Below, piece by piece: positions 7,688-16,847 of a DNA stretch of 64,000 nucleotides (position 1 is the first letter of the stretch; each line of letters starts with the position of its first letter). The DNA is taken from the NCBI GenBank assembly GCA_965140765.1, contig OZ223309.1, positions 1,240,001-1,304,000 on the forward strand, read 5' to 3'. Made by a program: the position numbers and the translations under genes. Under the pieces are notes generated by a model. The model was given only the letters and a program-made list of their open reading frames with translations, ran no database searches and was not told the DNA's origin. Source of the stretch: Sunxiuqinia sp963678245. Its GTDB lineage: Bacteria > Bacteroidota > Bacteroidia > Bacteroidales > Prolixibacteraceae.

Positions 7688-10105
7688 TTAAAATACATTC
7701 CCAAACTTTATCCCGAAGTTAATAGTACGGGGAAGCGACGGACCATAAATATATCCTGCATCACGATACATTCCTTTGTCGTAGTCTTTTTGTATTTGGT
7801 TGAAAATATTTTTTACCCCTGCATAAAACTGTATTTCTGTTTCGTTGCCAAAATGAATATCATACGAAAACAGGATATCTGCTACAATAAAACCATCTGC
7901 CTTTTTTAGTGTTTCACCTTCAATAATGTCACCATTCTCAATGGCTTCCTGCACCGCTGCTAATTCATCTCCCTCATAGTCATCAGGATTCAATCCAAAA
8001 TGAGGAACATACATAGAACCGGTGTAATTTAACGACAAGGATGTATTGAAATGATGTGTTGGTTTCCAGATAAAAGTAGCGTATCCGTATTGATTTGGTG
8101 TTCGCATAAAATCTTTTGAAACACTTGTTTCTTCATCTCCCCACGCTTGTGCCGACTCGTAGCGGCTGCTTTGCACTGTAAATCCCACTTGTGTTTCAAA
8201 GTGATCTGAGATAAACGATTTCCATTCAATATTCACCCCGGCAACATAGGCATCTTTTTCTGCATTTATCCGCATGTAAGCAAAGTTACCTTCATCATCA
8301 AGTGGATAATACTCATTGGCAAACGGATTTTTCAGGCGTGTATAAAATCCTTCAATTAAAAGGTCATTGTAAGTATCTCCCATATCGAAAACAGAATTTA
8401 ACGAAGCAGTAAAAGCATTCGACGTTTCCTGCTTCAAATCTTCCGAGTTAAATGTCTCCACGCGGGTTGCGTTTACCAAATCAATGTGTAAATCCTCGTT
8501 AAATACCTGTGGTGCCCGGTACCCCTGGGCATACCCCAAACGAAAACGTGTTTCGGGAGTTAACTTGTACATAAATCCAACACGGGGGACAAAAACGCCG
8601 TTGCTTAAATCACCGTCATTACTTTCTTTGTCTTTTACCCAATAATAATTATATCGAAGGCCCAACGAAATATTTACTTTTTCCGATTTCCAATCATGTT
8701 GGATAAAAGATCCCAGCGTATTTACATATTGTTTTGTAAGGGTTGTATTGGCATTGCCGTTAGCTCCCAGTTTTATATCGTGCAAGTAATCGTTTGAGTT
8801 ATCGATACCAACAACTGTTGTTGATGGTGCGAATAAAAATCTGTCGGCATGAAAATTATAATGAGTACCAACAGAGGATGTCAGGTTTTTTGTGTCGCCG
8901 TAAGCATTAGGATCTTGCTGTGCTCCATAATACGATTCGCGTTTTACATGCTGAGCAGAAGCATAAACGGTAATTTTATCGTAGCTGCCATTTGTAAACA
9001 AATCGTACGAAAGATTTCCACCCGTAATTAAATGGTCGAGTTGTTCTGCAATATCTGCTTCGTGAGGAAGGTAGTCGAGCTTATTCCCTCCACGTCGAAA
9101 TTCACTAATCCGATACCCGTCAAGCGAAATTTTGCTTTTATTTCCGGGTTTATGAAACACATTAAAACCAAAGGTGGTATTTTTCATTTCTACCATTTCG
9201 CTAAAACCGTCGCCATTGGCATCATACGAATCGCGATTACGCAACATCGAATAAATGTATCCGCCGGTTTTTCGGTCGTCGGTAATAACCGAGGCATTTA
9301 GGTTTAATTGTCCGTCGGCAGCCGTGGTAGAACCACTTTCGCCGCCTACATCAATTGCTCCAATTCGTCCATCGATATTAAAAGAGTTTCTGGCAGGCTC
9401 TTTGGTGATAATATTTACCGTTCCGGCAATAGCATTACCTCCAAAAAGTGCTGATCCACCGCCACGGACAACCTCCATTCGTTCAACCATATTGGCGGGG
9501 ATAAGTTCAAGTCCGTAAACTCCTGAAAGTCCGCTAAATACCGGCCTACTATTCATTAGTATTTGCGTATATGGTCCCTCCATACCGTTCATTCTTAATT
9601 GAGTGAACCCACAGTTTTGGCAATTTGTTTCTGTTCGAAGTCCGGGCGTAAAAACCAAGCCCTCAGCAATGTTTACCGATTGGGTTTTAGCCATTAATTC
9701 CGGCGAAATAGAGGTAACAACAACAGGAGCCTCTGCTCGGTTGGTTTGGTTTCTGTCGGCTGTTACAACAACGCCTTCAATATTTAAAACATCCTCTTCA
9801 ATTTCAAATTTAATTTCTTGTGTATTATCTGCCTCGGTTGTTATTTTTTTAGCAATGGTTTTATAACCAATGCCACTTACCCTGACAGTTAACTCACCTA
9901 TTGGCAAGTTTATTAGCTGATAATGTCCTGTTCCATCAGTGGCAGTACCTATGGTTGTTCCATCAACTGTAATATTAATAAAGGGAACGTGTTCGCCATT
10001 GCATTGCACATCACCTATAATATTGGCATCTGTCGCCTTTTTTTGGGCTTTCCCTGTAGAAATTATTGACAGGAAAATAGCTATAATAAATACTAATTTT
10101 TTCAT
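7688..10105 (-). CDS. TonB-dependent outer-membrane receptor with CxxC plug motif (copy 1)
   Basis: An 805-residue receptor: signal peptide (residues 1-20, cleavage near GKAQ), a carboxypeptidase-regulatory-like beta-sandwich (about 28-110, ending IEGVVVTADR as a TonB-box region), plug domain (about 120-235) and a 22-strand barrel ending in the aromatic C-terminus NFGIKFGNVF. Within the plug it carries NCQNCGFTQLRMNGMEG, an unusual exposed CxxC; the receptor at 13044-15452 has the same motif and is clearly a paralogue. The family usually imports metal chelates or cofactors; the neighbouring metal regulator suggests iron, manganese, copper or heme. It follows a small His-rich membrane gene (ending 10231) and is probably cotranscribed with it. 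Confidence 0.9.
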   Translation of the reverse strand: MKKLVFIIAIFLSIISTGKAQKKATDANIIGDVQCNGEHVPFINITVDGTTIGTATDGTGHYQLINLPIGELTVRVSGIGYKTIAKKITTEADNTQEIKFEIEEDVLNIEGVVVTADRNQTNRAEAPVVVTSISPELMAKTQSVNIAEGLVFTPGLRTETNCQNCGFTQLRMNGMEGPYTQILMNSRPVFSGLSGVYGLELIPANMVERMEVVRGGGSALFGGNAIAGTVNIITKEPARNSFNIDGRIGAIDVGGESGSTTAADGQLNLNASVITDDRKTGGYIYSMLRNRDSYDANGDGFSEMVEMKNTTFGFNVFHKPGNKSKISLDGYRISEFRRGGNKLDYLPHEADIAEQLDHLITGGNLSYDLFTNGSYDKITVYASAQHVKRESYYGAQQDPNAYGDTKNLTSSVGTHYNFHADRFLFAPSTTVVGIDNSNDYLHDIKLGANGNANTTLTKQYVNTLGSFIQHDWKSEKVNISLGLRYNYYWVKDKESNDGDLSNGVFVPRVGFMYKLTPETRFRLGYAQGYRAPQVFNEDLHIDLVNATRVETFNSEDLKQETSNAFTASLNSVFDMGDTYNDLLIEGFYTRLKNPFANEYYPLDDEGNFAYMRINAEKDAYVAGVNIEWKSFISDHFETQVGFTVQSSRYESAQAWGDEETSVSKDFMRTPNQYGYATFIWKPTHHFNTSLSLNYTGSMYVPHFGLNPDDYEGDELAAVQEAIENGDIIEGETLKKADGFIVADILFSYDIHFGNETEIQFYAGVKNIFNQIQKDYDKGMYRDAGYIYGPSLPRTINFGIKFGNVF

Positions 10106-10230
10106 CTTCCTAATTATAATTGTGTTTCTTTTATATCAGTATCATACACTTTCCAAAGCGTATATTACCCTGATAGATAGTTGCTCGAATGTATGGGGAT
10201 TTTTAAAAAAAAGTAATTTGAGAATTTTTG

Positions 10231-10602
10231 TTAAGCACCTTGGGGAAAAGGAGGTTCGCGGCCCTTTAGCCTGAAGAAATATTTAAAATCGATAAAAGGA
10301 GTTTGGTATAAATAAACTCTTTTATAATTTGTTATTTGTATACAAAGAATTAAGAAGGTTGCGGTAACGAACAGGAGGTGTATACTCGCAATATGAAATA
10401 ATTCTTTTGAAGTATGGTTGTGTGTTTTGAATGGAGCCGAATCCTGACTTTTATTGTAGGGCTGCGCATGAACAATAATTTTGCCATTGGATAATTTATG
10501 GGAATGCAGAAAAACAACATTATTCACAATAAGCAGTCCGACCGAAAATACAAGTATTCTGGCGACTAACTTTTGTATTTTATTTTTGAATGTTGTTTTC
10601 AT
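10231..10602 (-). CDS. Small His-rich membrane protein upstream of the TonB receptor
   Basis: A 123-residue protein with two hydrophobic segments (about residues 15-33 and 75-92) and a His-rich stretch between them: HSHKLSNGKIIVHAQPYN, then THNHTSKELFH. The end is a basic/proline tail with FRLKGREPPFPQG. Similar small proteins with this His-rich loop and a terminal PP motif occur next to TonB receptors in Bacteroidota (recollection, no search done). The His cluster suggests periplasmic metal binding. It precedes the receptor gene by 125 bases on the same strand and diverges from the DtxR-family regulator, so it may be under that regulator. Function unproven. Confidence 0.7.
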   Translation of the reverse strand: MKTTFKNKIQKLVARILVFSVGLLIVNNVVFLHSHKLSNGKIIVHAQPYNKSQDSAPFKTHNHTSKELFHIASIHLLFVTATFLILCIQITNYKRVYLYQTPFIDFKYFFRLKGREPPFPQGA

Positions 10603-10711
10603 ATTGGCTAAGGAAAAGAGTTTTTTTAATACCTAAATTTAGTCCCCGAAATATTATTAAAAATTTAATTGTTTGTTTGGGCAAATATATGAAGTTAGCA
10701 TGGTCTAACAA

Positions 10712-10739
10712 TTGTTTTTTGTATATTCTTTTATATTTG
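10712..10739 (+). promoter_or_regulatory. Bacteroidota-type promoter of the DtxR-family gene
   Basis: TATATTTG at 10732-10739 matches the Bacteroidota -7 consensus TAnnTTTG exactly, with a TTG at 10712-10714 in the -33 region (17-base spacing, slightly short). The start codon of the regulator follows 17 bases after the -7 box. Confidence 0.5.
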
Positions 10740-10756
10740 TAGTAAATATTTAATAA

Positions 10757-11422
10757 ATGCCGCTAAAAACAAAAGAGAACTATTTAAAAACCATGTATAT
10801 GATTGATGAGGAAAAAGGTGGGATTTCCTTGTCTTCACTTGGGAAGAGGCTAAGAGTAAGTATCCCAACGGTTAATAGCATGGCCAAAAGGTTGCACAAT
10901 GACGGATTCGTAATTTACGAAAAATATAAGCCCTTAAAATTAACGAAGAAGGGGAAAAAAGAAGCAGCGCTTATTATCAGAAAACACCGTATTGCTGAAA
11001 TGTTTTTGGTAAAAAAAATGAATTTTGGCTGGGAAGAAGTTCATGACATTGCAGAAGAAATGGAACATGTTGAATCAGAAATATTTTTTGAACGCATGGA
11101 TGAAATACTGGGAAGTCCGGCTTTTGATCCGCATGGTTCGCCAATTCCCGATAAAAACGGAAATGTTGTTCTGGATAATTACTCCAAATTATCTGAAATG
11201 CAAGAAGGGAATACGGTGAAACTAATGGCCTTATATGATGACAATAGCGAATTCTTAAAATTTCTGAATAACAAAAAACTAAAATTGGGAGCTCAAATAG
11301 CTATTAATAAGATTGAAACTTTTGATGGAAGCATGACCATTTCTTATAAGAATGAATCTGAAGTAACTCTAAGCCGTGAGGTTTGTGAAAGCCTATTCGT
11401 GAAACTTGCAAACGAGAAATAA
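10757..11422 (+). CDS. DtxR/MntR-family metal-dependent transcriptional regulator
   Basis: 221-residue metalloregulator: N-terminal winged HTH (residues 1-65, ENYLKTMYMI...SIPTVNSMAKRL), metal-binding and dimerisation domain (66-140, HRIAEMFL, EEMEHVES, HGSPIP) and a FeoA/SH3-like C-terminal domain (about 150-220). In the EEMEH segment Glu occupies the position of the DtxR Cys ligand, as in manganese-responsive MntR, but the N-terminal ligand positions (ENYLK) do not match MntR exactly, so the sensed metal is uncertain between Mn and Fe. It is divergent from the small His-rich gene and its TonB receptor and sits between the two CxxC receptors, which are its likely targets. Confidence 0.85.
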   Translation: MPLKTKENYLKTMYMIDEEKGGISLSSLGKRLRVSIPTVNSMAKRLHNDGFVIYEKYKPLKLTKKGKKEAALIIRKHRIAEMFLVKKMNFGWEEVHDIAEEMEHVESEIFFERMDEILGSPAFDPHGSPIPDKNGNVVLDNYSKLSEMQEGNTVKLMALYDDNSEFLKFLNNKKLKLGAQIAINKIETFDGSMTISYKNESEVTLSREVCESLFVKLANEK

Positions 11423-11601
11423 TAATTGTTTTAGGGAAAATAAAAGATCTGTAAAACGATTATTTATTCTACAGAAACAAAAACAGGAGTTAATGCTCTA
11501 TCCAAAATTTAAAAGATTATTTACTTAACTTTGGCATGTTTGAGATTTGCGCCAGTGGCAAAACTTCTTTTTCATAAAGAACGAGGAATAAAAAAGAAAC
11601 C

Positions 11602-12321
11602 ATGTACCAGACAAAAAATCCATTTATCAAACCCGTGATGAAAATGTCGGATTTGATATTCGAGAACCCATCACTACTGTTAATGATGGAACACTTCGAT
11701 ATAAACATTGTGGTACGAAATAAAACCGTGGAACAAATATGTAATGAAAATCAAATTAACCAGCAGGTGTTTATTAGCATTGCAAATTTGTATAATGGCT
11801 TTAATATCGCCGACACTAAAAATATGGGTAGGCAGGATATAGTGTCAATCATTCTTTTTCTGAAAAACAGTCACCGTTATTATCTGGATGAAAAAATTCC
11901 GGAAATTCGTGACTGTATTAACGGGGTATATGCCAGAAATAATGTACCTGAAATAAGGCTTGTTGATAAATTCTTTGATGAATATTCACAGGAAGTAAAA
12001 GAGCATCTTGCGTATGAAGACGTGGTGGCTTTTCCCTATTTTAGTTTTTTGGCACACGATAAAGAGAATGTTGATTTGGATGATGCCAAATTCTCAGCAG
12101 AAGAATACAAACAACATCATACTGATATTGAAACAAAACTCGGGGAGTTAAAAAATCTTTTGTTAAAACACATTCCCCTAAAACAAGACGGTTCTTTAAG
12201 GCGGAAACTTTTAACAAACCTTTTTGAACTCGAAATTGATTTAGCCATCCATTCAGTGATAGAAGAATCAATACTGATTCCGTTAATCAAAAAAATCGAA
12301 AAGCAACAAAAAATTGGATAA
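11602..12321 (+). CDS. Hemerythrin-domain protein, RIC/ScdA-like
   Basis: A 239-residue protein. The N-terminal part (about 10-75, SDLIFENPSLLLMMEHFDI) resembles the short DUF542/ScdA N-terminal domain. The rest is a four-helix hemerythrin-like domain with candidate diiron ligands in NSHRYY (about 90), EVKEHLAYEDVVAFPY (about 133), QHHTDIETK (about 173) and DLAIHSVIEESILIPL (about 219). RIC proteins repair iron-sulfur clusters after nitric-oxide or oxidative damage. A start at an internal Met (residue 13 or 15) is possible. Its last 8 bases overlap the next gene, a LuxR-type regulator, so the two form an operon and may act as sensor and regulator (inference). Confidence 0.75.
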   Translation: MYQTKNPFIKPVMKMSDLIFENPSLLLMMEHFDINIVVRNKTVEQICNENQINQQVFISIANLYNGFNIADTKNMGRQDIVSIILFLKNSHRYYLDEKIPEIRDCINGVYARNNVPEIRLVDKFFDEYSQEVKEHLAYEDVVAFPYFSFLAHDKENVDLDDAKFSAEEYKQHHTDIETKLGELKNLLLKHIPLKQDGSLRRKLLTNLFELEIDLAIHSVIEESILIPLIKKIEKQQKIG

Positions 12322-12916
12322 GTGTAGGATAAATATTGCAATTGCTGAACCTTCAGCTATTATATATGAAGGACTATCCAATATTCTGTTACGGGAAGGA
12401 TGTAATCATTACAACCTTTATCATTTCGATAATATTGAAGAAATATTATACGAAACACCAACAGGCAAAATCGACCTTTTTATTGCAAATCCTTCCCTTG
12501 TGAAAGGGAATGTAAAAGCTTTTCATTCTCATAAGAAAATAGGTAATTCTATGCCGTGGGTGGCTCTTATTTATTCATTCTTTGAAAAAGAAATTATCGA
12601 TTTATTTGATGCCGTTATTCAAATAACTGATTCTCCCGAAACAGTTACTTACACAATACAAAATTTGGTTTCTTTAAAATGCCTATGTAAGTCCGTATTA
12701 AAAGAGCAGCTTACTCCAAGGGAAACAGATGTATTAAAACAACTTATACAAGGCTTGTCGAATAAAGAAATTGCCAGTCAGTTAAATATAAGTACCCATA
12801 CGGTTGTCAGCCATCGGAAAAACATTACACAGAAAACGGGCATAAAAAGCCAGTCAGGGCTAACCATTTATGCCATATCCAACAATATTATCAATATAGA
12901 AGATTACCAGGAATAA
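12314..12916 (+). CDS. LuxR-type regulator with degenerate receiver domain
   Basis: A 200-residue protein with TTG start overlapping the hemerythrin gene stop. The N-terminal 120 residues look like a receiver fold (INIAIAEPSAIIYEGLSNIL), but the usual phosphoacceptor Asp segment reads LFIANPSLV, with Asn in its place, so phosphorylation by a kinase is unlikely. The C-terminus is a complete LuxR HTH: LTPRETDVLKQLIQGLSNKEIA followed by LNISTHTVVSHRKNI. Overlap with a putative NO/iron-responsive hemerythrin protein and position directly before a TonB receptor suggest it regulates the receptor operon in response to metal or nitrosative state; this is inference. Confidence 0.82.
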   Translation: MDKCRINIAIAEPSAIIYEGLSNILLREGCNHYNLYHFDNIEEILYETPTGKIDLFIANPSLVKGNVKAFHSHKKIGNSMPWVALIYSFFEKEIIDLFDAVIQITDSPETVTYTIQNLVSLKCLCKSVLKEQLTPRETDVLKQLIQGLSNKEIASQLNISTHTVVSHRKNITQKTGIKSQSGLTIYAISNNIINIEDYQE

Positions 12917-13043
12917 TCTTCATCATTTATCCCATCTTCAGGGGATACATCTCCTGTATAAAAACCCATTTTTAAGGGATTGTGTCATTTTCAGGGTTTC
13001 TGTTTTTTTGTGCCTTCAATAGTTATAAAATAAAGAGACCAAA

Positions 13044-15452
13044 ATGAAAAAGACTTTTATATTAATCATTGGACTATTATTATTGCTACAATCCCAGGCA
13101 CAGGAAAAAACTGATGCCATGCTTTTCGGCGATGTGAAATCAGCAACAACAAAAGAACACATACCGTATGTAACAATTACTGTTAAGGGGACACGAATGG
13201 GAACCACAACAGATGGCACAGGCCATTATAAGCTAGCTAACCTCCCGGTTGGCAAATGTACAATTGTTGCTCAATTCCTTGGATACAAGTCTCAGGAAAA
13301 AGAAATTCTTATGGAAAGAGGAAAGGCAGTGGAGCTATTTTTTGAATTGGAAGAAGATATGATGGACCTTGAACAGGTTGTAGTTACCGGAACCCGAACC
13401 AAACATTACGTGAAAGATGTGCCAATCCGCACAGAAGTGGTTACTGCAAAATCTATCGAAAACAAAAACGCTGCAAACCTCTATGAAGCGTTGGAAGGAA
13501 CACCTGGTATACGTGTAGAACAACAATGCCAGTACTGCAATTTTTCAATGATACGCATGCAGGGGCTTGGCTCAGAGAACACACAGGTTTTGATTAATGG
13601 CCAGCCTATTTATTCCGGCCTGGCTGGTGTGTATGGCCTGCAACAAATGGGAACCGATGATGTTGACCGGGTTGAAATAACCAAAGGGGCAGGTTCGGCT
13701 CTTTACGGTAGCGGAGCTATTGCCGGGGCCATTAATATTATTACAAAGGAGCCATCTTTTGTGCCTGAAACAAATGTAGATGTCCAGTTTGGAAATTCCG
13801 GGACAAATAAATACAGTGTCTATTCTTCATTAAGAAATGAGAAGGGAAATATTGGCCTGACCATCAATGCCCAAAAGCTAACCGGCGATGCCATTGACGA
13901 AACAGGCGAAGGGACAAGTAAAGATGAAGTAAAACATAAAGACGGTATTTCAGACCGGGTTGCTTCGAATTTAAATAATGCCGGCTTCGGTTTGTATGTT
14001 GATGGTTTGTTTGCTGAAAATGACAAGTTAGTCCTGCGTGGAAGGTACATTTATGAAAAACGGGAAGGGGGAATAATGGATGATGATTATTACAGAAATC
14101 CGTTTACAGATGGTACAGAAAATATTACTACCGACCGCTATGAAACAGAATTATCGTATAAAACACTGTTTAAGGATGCTTCCGAACTCAATTTCTCGGT
14201 AGCTTATACCAGTCACGACCGCACAGCCACCAATGATACATACCTGGGCGACTATATGGCAACCCACGATGACAATACTCCCGATGTAAGGGACATGCGC
14301 CCTTACCTGGCCGATGAAAATTCATTAACCGGTACGTTGACTTATGGAAAACGAGTAGGTAACCACCACCTTTTAATCGGGGTACAGGGCTTTTATGACA
14401 AGCTGGAAGAATCAGGAATGTATGTTATTGTAGACGAAGAAAGTGACTATTATGGAACTTCTTATAAATCAATCGGGAATAAATCGGCCCATGAGTTTGG
14501 TTTTTTCTTACAGGACGAATGGAACATAACCGATAAACTGACTGCCGTTCCCGGTGTACGTTTCGATATTCACCACTCAGAAGAAGACTATGAAGCAAAT
14601 AAAGAAGTATTTACAAGTTCTTTTCCTGAAAGCAAATTCGACAGAAACAGTTTCAGCCCAAGGCTTGCCCTGAAATATGAGGTTTCGCACAGGGTAACAC
14701 TACGCGCGAATGTGGGTACAGGCTTCAGAGCACCTTACGGTTTCTCCGAAGATTTACATTTATGTAGTGGTTCTCCAAGGGTATGGAAATCCTCAGATTT
14801 GGACCCGGAGAGATCGATTAGCTACAACCTGTCTGCTGATTATTACGGAGAAAAAGTGAGGCTTAGCGCTAATTTGTTCAGAACTGATCTGAAAGATAAA
14901 ATTGCTTTTGCCGATGCCGATGAAAATGTTGCGTCCTTAGGATACGACTATCAATGGGAAAATATTGATGATGCTTTTGTTCAGGGGATTGAAGCATCCT
15001 TTATGACCGATGTAACTTCTACTTTTGGATTTGGCATAGATTTAACCCTGAACCAGGGGAAATACGACCATGCCCGGGAAGACTGGAAGGGAACAGAATA
15101 TGAAGGTGATAGTAAATACATCTCCCGCTTTCCTTCTGTTACCGGAAATATTAAACTGGAATACAGCCCCAAAGACTGGATTTTTACAATTGACGGGGAT
15201 TACCAGGGAAGTATGTATATCGACTATTACAGCGAAACAGAAGGGATGAGCAAAATAAAACACACAGATCCCTATATGCTCTTTAACGCAAGAGTGTCAA
15301 AAACAATTAAAAACGTTAAGTTGTATGCCGGGGCAAAAAACATTTTCAATTATATCCAGCCCGAGAAATATCTTGATGATGCCGCTTTTATGTATGGTCC
15401 CGTATTTGGCACGATGGTATATGCCGGAATATCTGTTGCCATAAGAAGGTAA
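13044..15452 (+). CDS. TonB-dependent outer-membrane receptor with CxxC plug motif (copy 2)
   Basis: An 802-residue receptor with signal peptide (1-19, LLLLQSQAQ), N-terminal carboxypeptidase-like domain (about 25-105), TonB-box region LEQVVVTGTRT, plug with QQCQYCNFSMIRMQGLG, and a barrel with GFRAPYGFSEDLHL. It is collinear with the receptor ending at 7688 (shared CxxC, PVFSGLSGVYGL versus PIYSGLAGVYGL, and the N-terminal DGTGHY block), so the two are paralogues. It leads a run of plus-strand genes (DUF6686-like, flavodoxin, AhpD-like). Substrate unknown; a metal chelate or porphyrin is the family's usual cargo. The 128 bases before it contain small GC-rich hairpins (e.g. 12928-12947) that may act in its leader. 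Confidence 0.9.
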   Translation: MKKTFILIIGLLLLLQSQAQEKTDAMLFGDVKSATTKEHIPYVTITVKGTRMGTTTDGTGHYKLANLPVGKCTIVAQFLGYKSQEKEILMERGKAVELFFELEEDMMDLEQVVVTGTRTKHYVKDVPIRTEVVTAKSIENKNAANLYEALEGTPGIRVEQQCQYCNFSMIRMQGLGSENTQVLINGQPIYSGLAGVYGLQQMGTDDVDRVEITKGAGSALYGSGAIAGAINIITKEPSFVPETNVDVQFGNSGTNKYSVYSSLRNEKGNIGLTINAQKLTGDAIDETGEGTSKDEVKHKDGISDRVASNLNNAGFGLYVDGLFAENDKLVLRGRYIYEKREGGIMDDDYYRNPFTDGTENITTDRYETELSYKTLFKDASELNFSVAYTSHDRTATNDTYLGDYMATHDDNTPDVRDMRPYLADENSLTGTLTYGKRVGNHHLLIGVQGFYDKLEESGMYVIVDEESDYYGTSYKSIGNKSAHEFGFFLQDEWNITDKLTAVPGVRFDIHHSEEDYEANKEVFTSSFPESKFDRNSFSPRLALKYEVSHRVTLRANVGTGFRAPYGFSEDLHLCSGSPRVWKSSDLDPERSISYNLSADYYGEKVRLSANLFRTDLKDKIAFADADENVASLGYDYQWENIDDAFVQGIEASFMTDVTSTFGFGIDLTLNQGKYDHAREDWKGTEYEGDSKYISRFPSVTGNIKLEYSPKDWIFTIDGDYQGSMYIDYYSETEGMSKIKHTDPYMLFNARVSKTIKNVKLYAGAKNIFNYIQPEKYLDDAAFMYGPVFGTMVYAGISVAIRR

Positions 15453-15477
15453 AGTAGCTCGGAATAAAATTATAAGC

Positions 15478-15828
15478 ATGATTCAATTAATTGGCAAAAC
15501 AGCAAACGGCAAAATTTTCAAGTGCGATAAATGCAGTGCAATACATGTTGAATTTAAAAATCTGGGGTTCAATTTAAGTGAAAAACAATTCCCATATTTT
15601 ACAGAAAGTATATTGGAACTTGATGGCGCTGAGTGGGAAAAGAGAAATAAAGGCTCTTATTTTTCCCGAAAAATATTGATACCTACCGGGCACAATACCA
15701 TTAACATTTTATTGAATAATCAAGAATTGAATGAATTAAAGGAATTGCTTACTGACCGCTCAGGCACAAAAGTAACTTTCAATAATATCTCCAATGACAA
15801 TTTCCTGATTCCTTCATTCTGTAATTAA
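15478..15828 (+). CDS. Small CxxC protein, DUF6686-like
   Basis: A 116-residue soluble protein starting 25 bases after the TonB receptor, so probably in its operon. It has one Cys pair (FKCDKCSAIHVEF, residues about 15-27) and then an alternating hydrophobic pattern with ELDGAEWEKRNKG and KILIPTGH. It resembles a small Bacteroidota family that I recall as DUF6686; no function is known. The single CxxC could bind a metal or act in thiol chemistry with the CxxC receptors nearby. Assignment is tentative. Confidence 0.65.
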   Translation: MIQLIGKTANGKIFKCDKCSAIHVEFKNLGFNLSEKQFPYFTESILELDGAEWEKRNKGSYFSRKILIPTGHNTINILLNNQELNELKELLTDRSGTKVTFNNISNDNFLIPSFCN

Positions 15829-15848
15829 TAAATCAAAACAAAAATACA

Positions 15849-16346
15849 ATGAGTAACACAGTAATTCTTTATGGCTCTGACACTGGAAACACAGAAGCAG
15901 CAGCAAAAAAAATAGCATCCAGATTAGAAGCAGATATTTTTGATGTAGCCAATACTCAGGCAGATAAACTAACAGAATATGATAATCTTATTCTGGGAAC
16001 ATCAACCATGGGATTGGGAGATTTGCAGGACGACTGGGCTAGCTTTATTTCGGAACTTGAGAAAACAGATTTGACCGGTAAAACAATTGCCTTGTTTGGT
16101 TTGGGAGACGCCGATATGTACCCCGATTCGTTTGTCGATGGCATGGGTGAAATTTACAATACGGTAAAAGACAAAGGGTGTAAGATTGTTGGTAAGGTTG
16201 AACCCGACGGCTACGAATTTGATGCTTCAACAGCTGTTGTTGATGGAGAGTTCATAGGTCTACCGTTAGATGAAGATAACCAGAGTGATTTGACCGACAA
16301 ACGTATTGAATCCTGGTTGGCACAAATAAAAAATGAACTCAATTAA
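15849..16346 (+). CDS. fldA: Flavodoxin
   Basis: Long-chain flavodoxin, 165 residues, an FMN electron carrier that replaces ferredoxin under iron limitation. The FMN phosphate loop is YGSDTGNTEAAAKKIA at the N-terminus; the isoalloxazine loops are GTSTMGLGDLQDDW and LGDADMYPDSFVDG. The second loop is characteristic of long-chain flavodoxins. Its position 20 bases after a small CxxC protein and behind a TonB receptor, near a metalloregulator, fits an iron-starvation programme. Confidence 0.95.
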   Translation: MSNTVILYGSDTGNTEAAAKKIASRLEADIFDVANTQADKLTEYDNLILGTSTMGLGDLQDDWASFISELEKTDLTGKTIALFGLGDADMYPDSFVDGMGEIYNTVKDKGCKIVGKVEPDGYEFDASTAVVDGEFIGLPLDEDNQSDLTDKRIESWLAQIKNELN

Positions 16347-16377
16347 AACCGGATGTTCAACTTAAAAATAAATAATA

Positions 16378-16731
16378 ATGGAAACACACTACTATAACCT
16401 TTACAAGAAAGTTTATTCAGGGATGGGCGAGTTAGCTAAAGAAAGCCCCGAATTGATGAAAGGATTTGGAATGCTCCATAAAACTAATTCTTCAGAAGGA
16501 GCATTAACTCAAAAAGAGAAAGAAATACTGGCCGTTGCCATTGCTGTAGTTGTACATTGCGAAGGATGTATTGCCTGCCATGTAAAAGACGCGCTTAATG
16601 CCGGTGCAACTCACGACGAGATAGTGGAAGCCATTGGAGTGGCAATTCTTATGGGAGGCGGCCCGGCTCTTGTTTACGGAACAATGGCCCTCGATGCCTT
16701 AAAAGAATTTGAAGGAATAGAAAATAATTGA
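16378..16731 (+). CDS. AhpD/carboxymuconolactone-decarboxylase-family protein
   Basis: A 117-residue all-helical protein of the AhpD-like family. The signature is HCEGCIACHVKDALNAG (about residues 61-77), in which CIACH is the active-site CxxCH of peroxidase-linked AhpD proteins. These proteins act in peroxide or thiol-disulfide turnover. It follows flavodoxin by 31 bases and is probably the last gene of the receptor operon: a TetR-family gene starts about 117 bases later. The true substrate cannot be told from sequence. Confidence 0.88.
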   Translation: METHYYNLYKKVYSGMGELAKESPELMKGFGMLHKTNSSEGALTQKEKEILAVAIAVVVHCEGCIACHVKDALNAGATHDEIVEAIGVAILMGGGPALVYGTMALDALKEFEGIENN

Positions 16732-16832
16732 TTTGCTTTTCTAAAAGAAAAACAAATAACGATTTCCAATTTTCTGAATCACTAAAAATGGGGATTGCAG
16801 AATACAATACTTTTATCTTCTTTTATACAAAA

Positions 16833-16843
16833 GAACTCTGTTC
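16833..16843. promoter_or_regulatory. Candidate TetR operator, copy 1 (tetR autoregulation)
   Basis: GAACTCTGTTC, a 5-1-5 near-palindrome ending 4 bases before the preferred tetR start. It is one base different from the perfect copy at 17485-17495 and two from that at 21258-21268. Operator function is inferred from recurrence at three promoters. Confidence 0.45.
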
Positions 16844-16847
16844 GCTT

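Noticed and set aside
12928..13030. Known riboswitch class before the second TonB receptor
   Set aside because: Only small hairpins (TATCCC/GGGATA, AAACCC/GGGTTT) are visible; none of the conserved cobalamin, FMN or TPP blocks is present.
16728..16847. Upstream TetR start
   Set aside because: The added residues do not resemble any TetR N-terminus and would overlap the AhpD stop; the conserved HTH begins right after the ATG at 16848.
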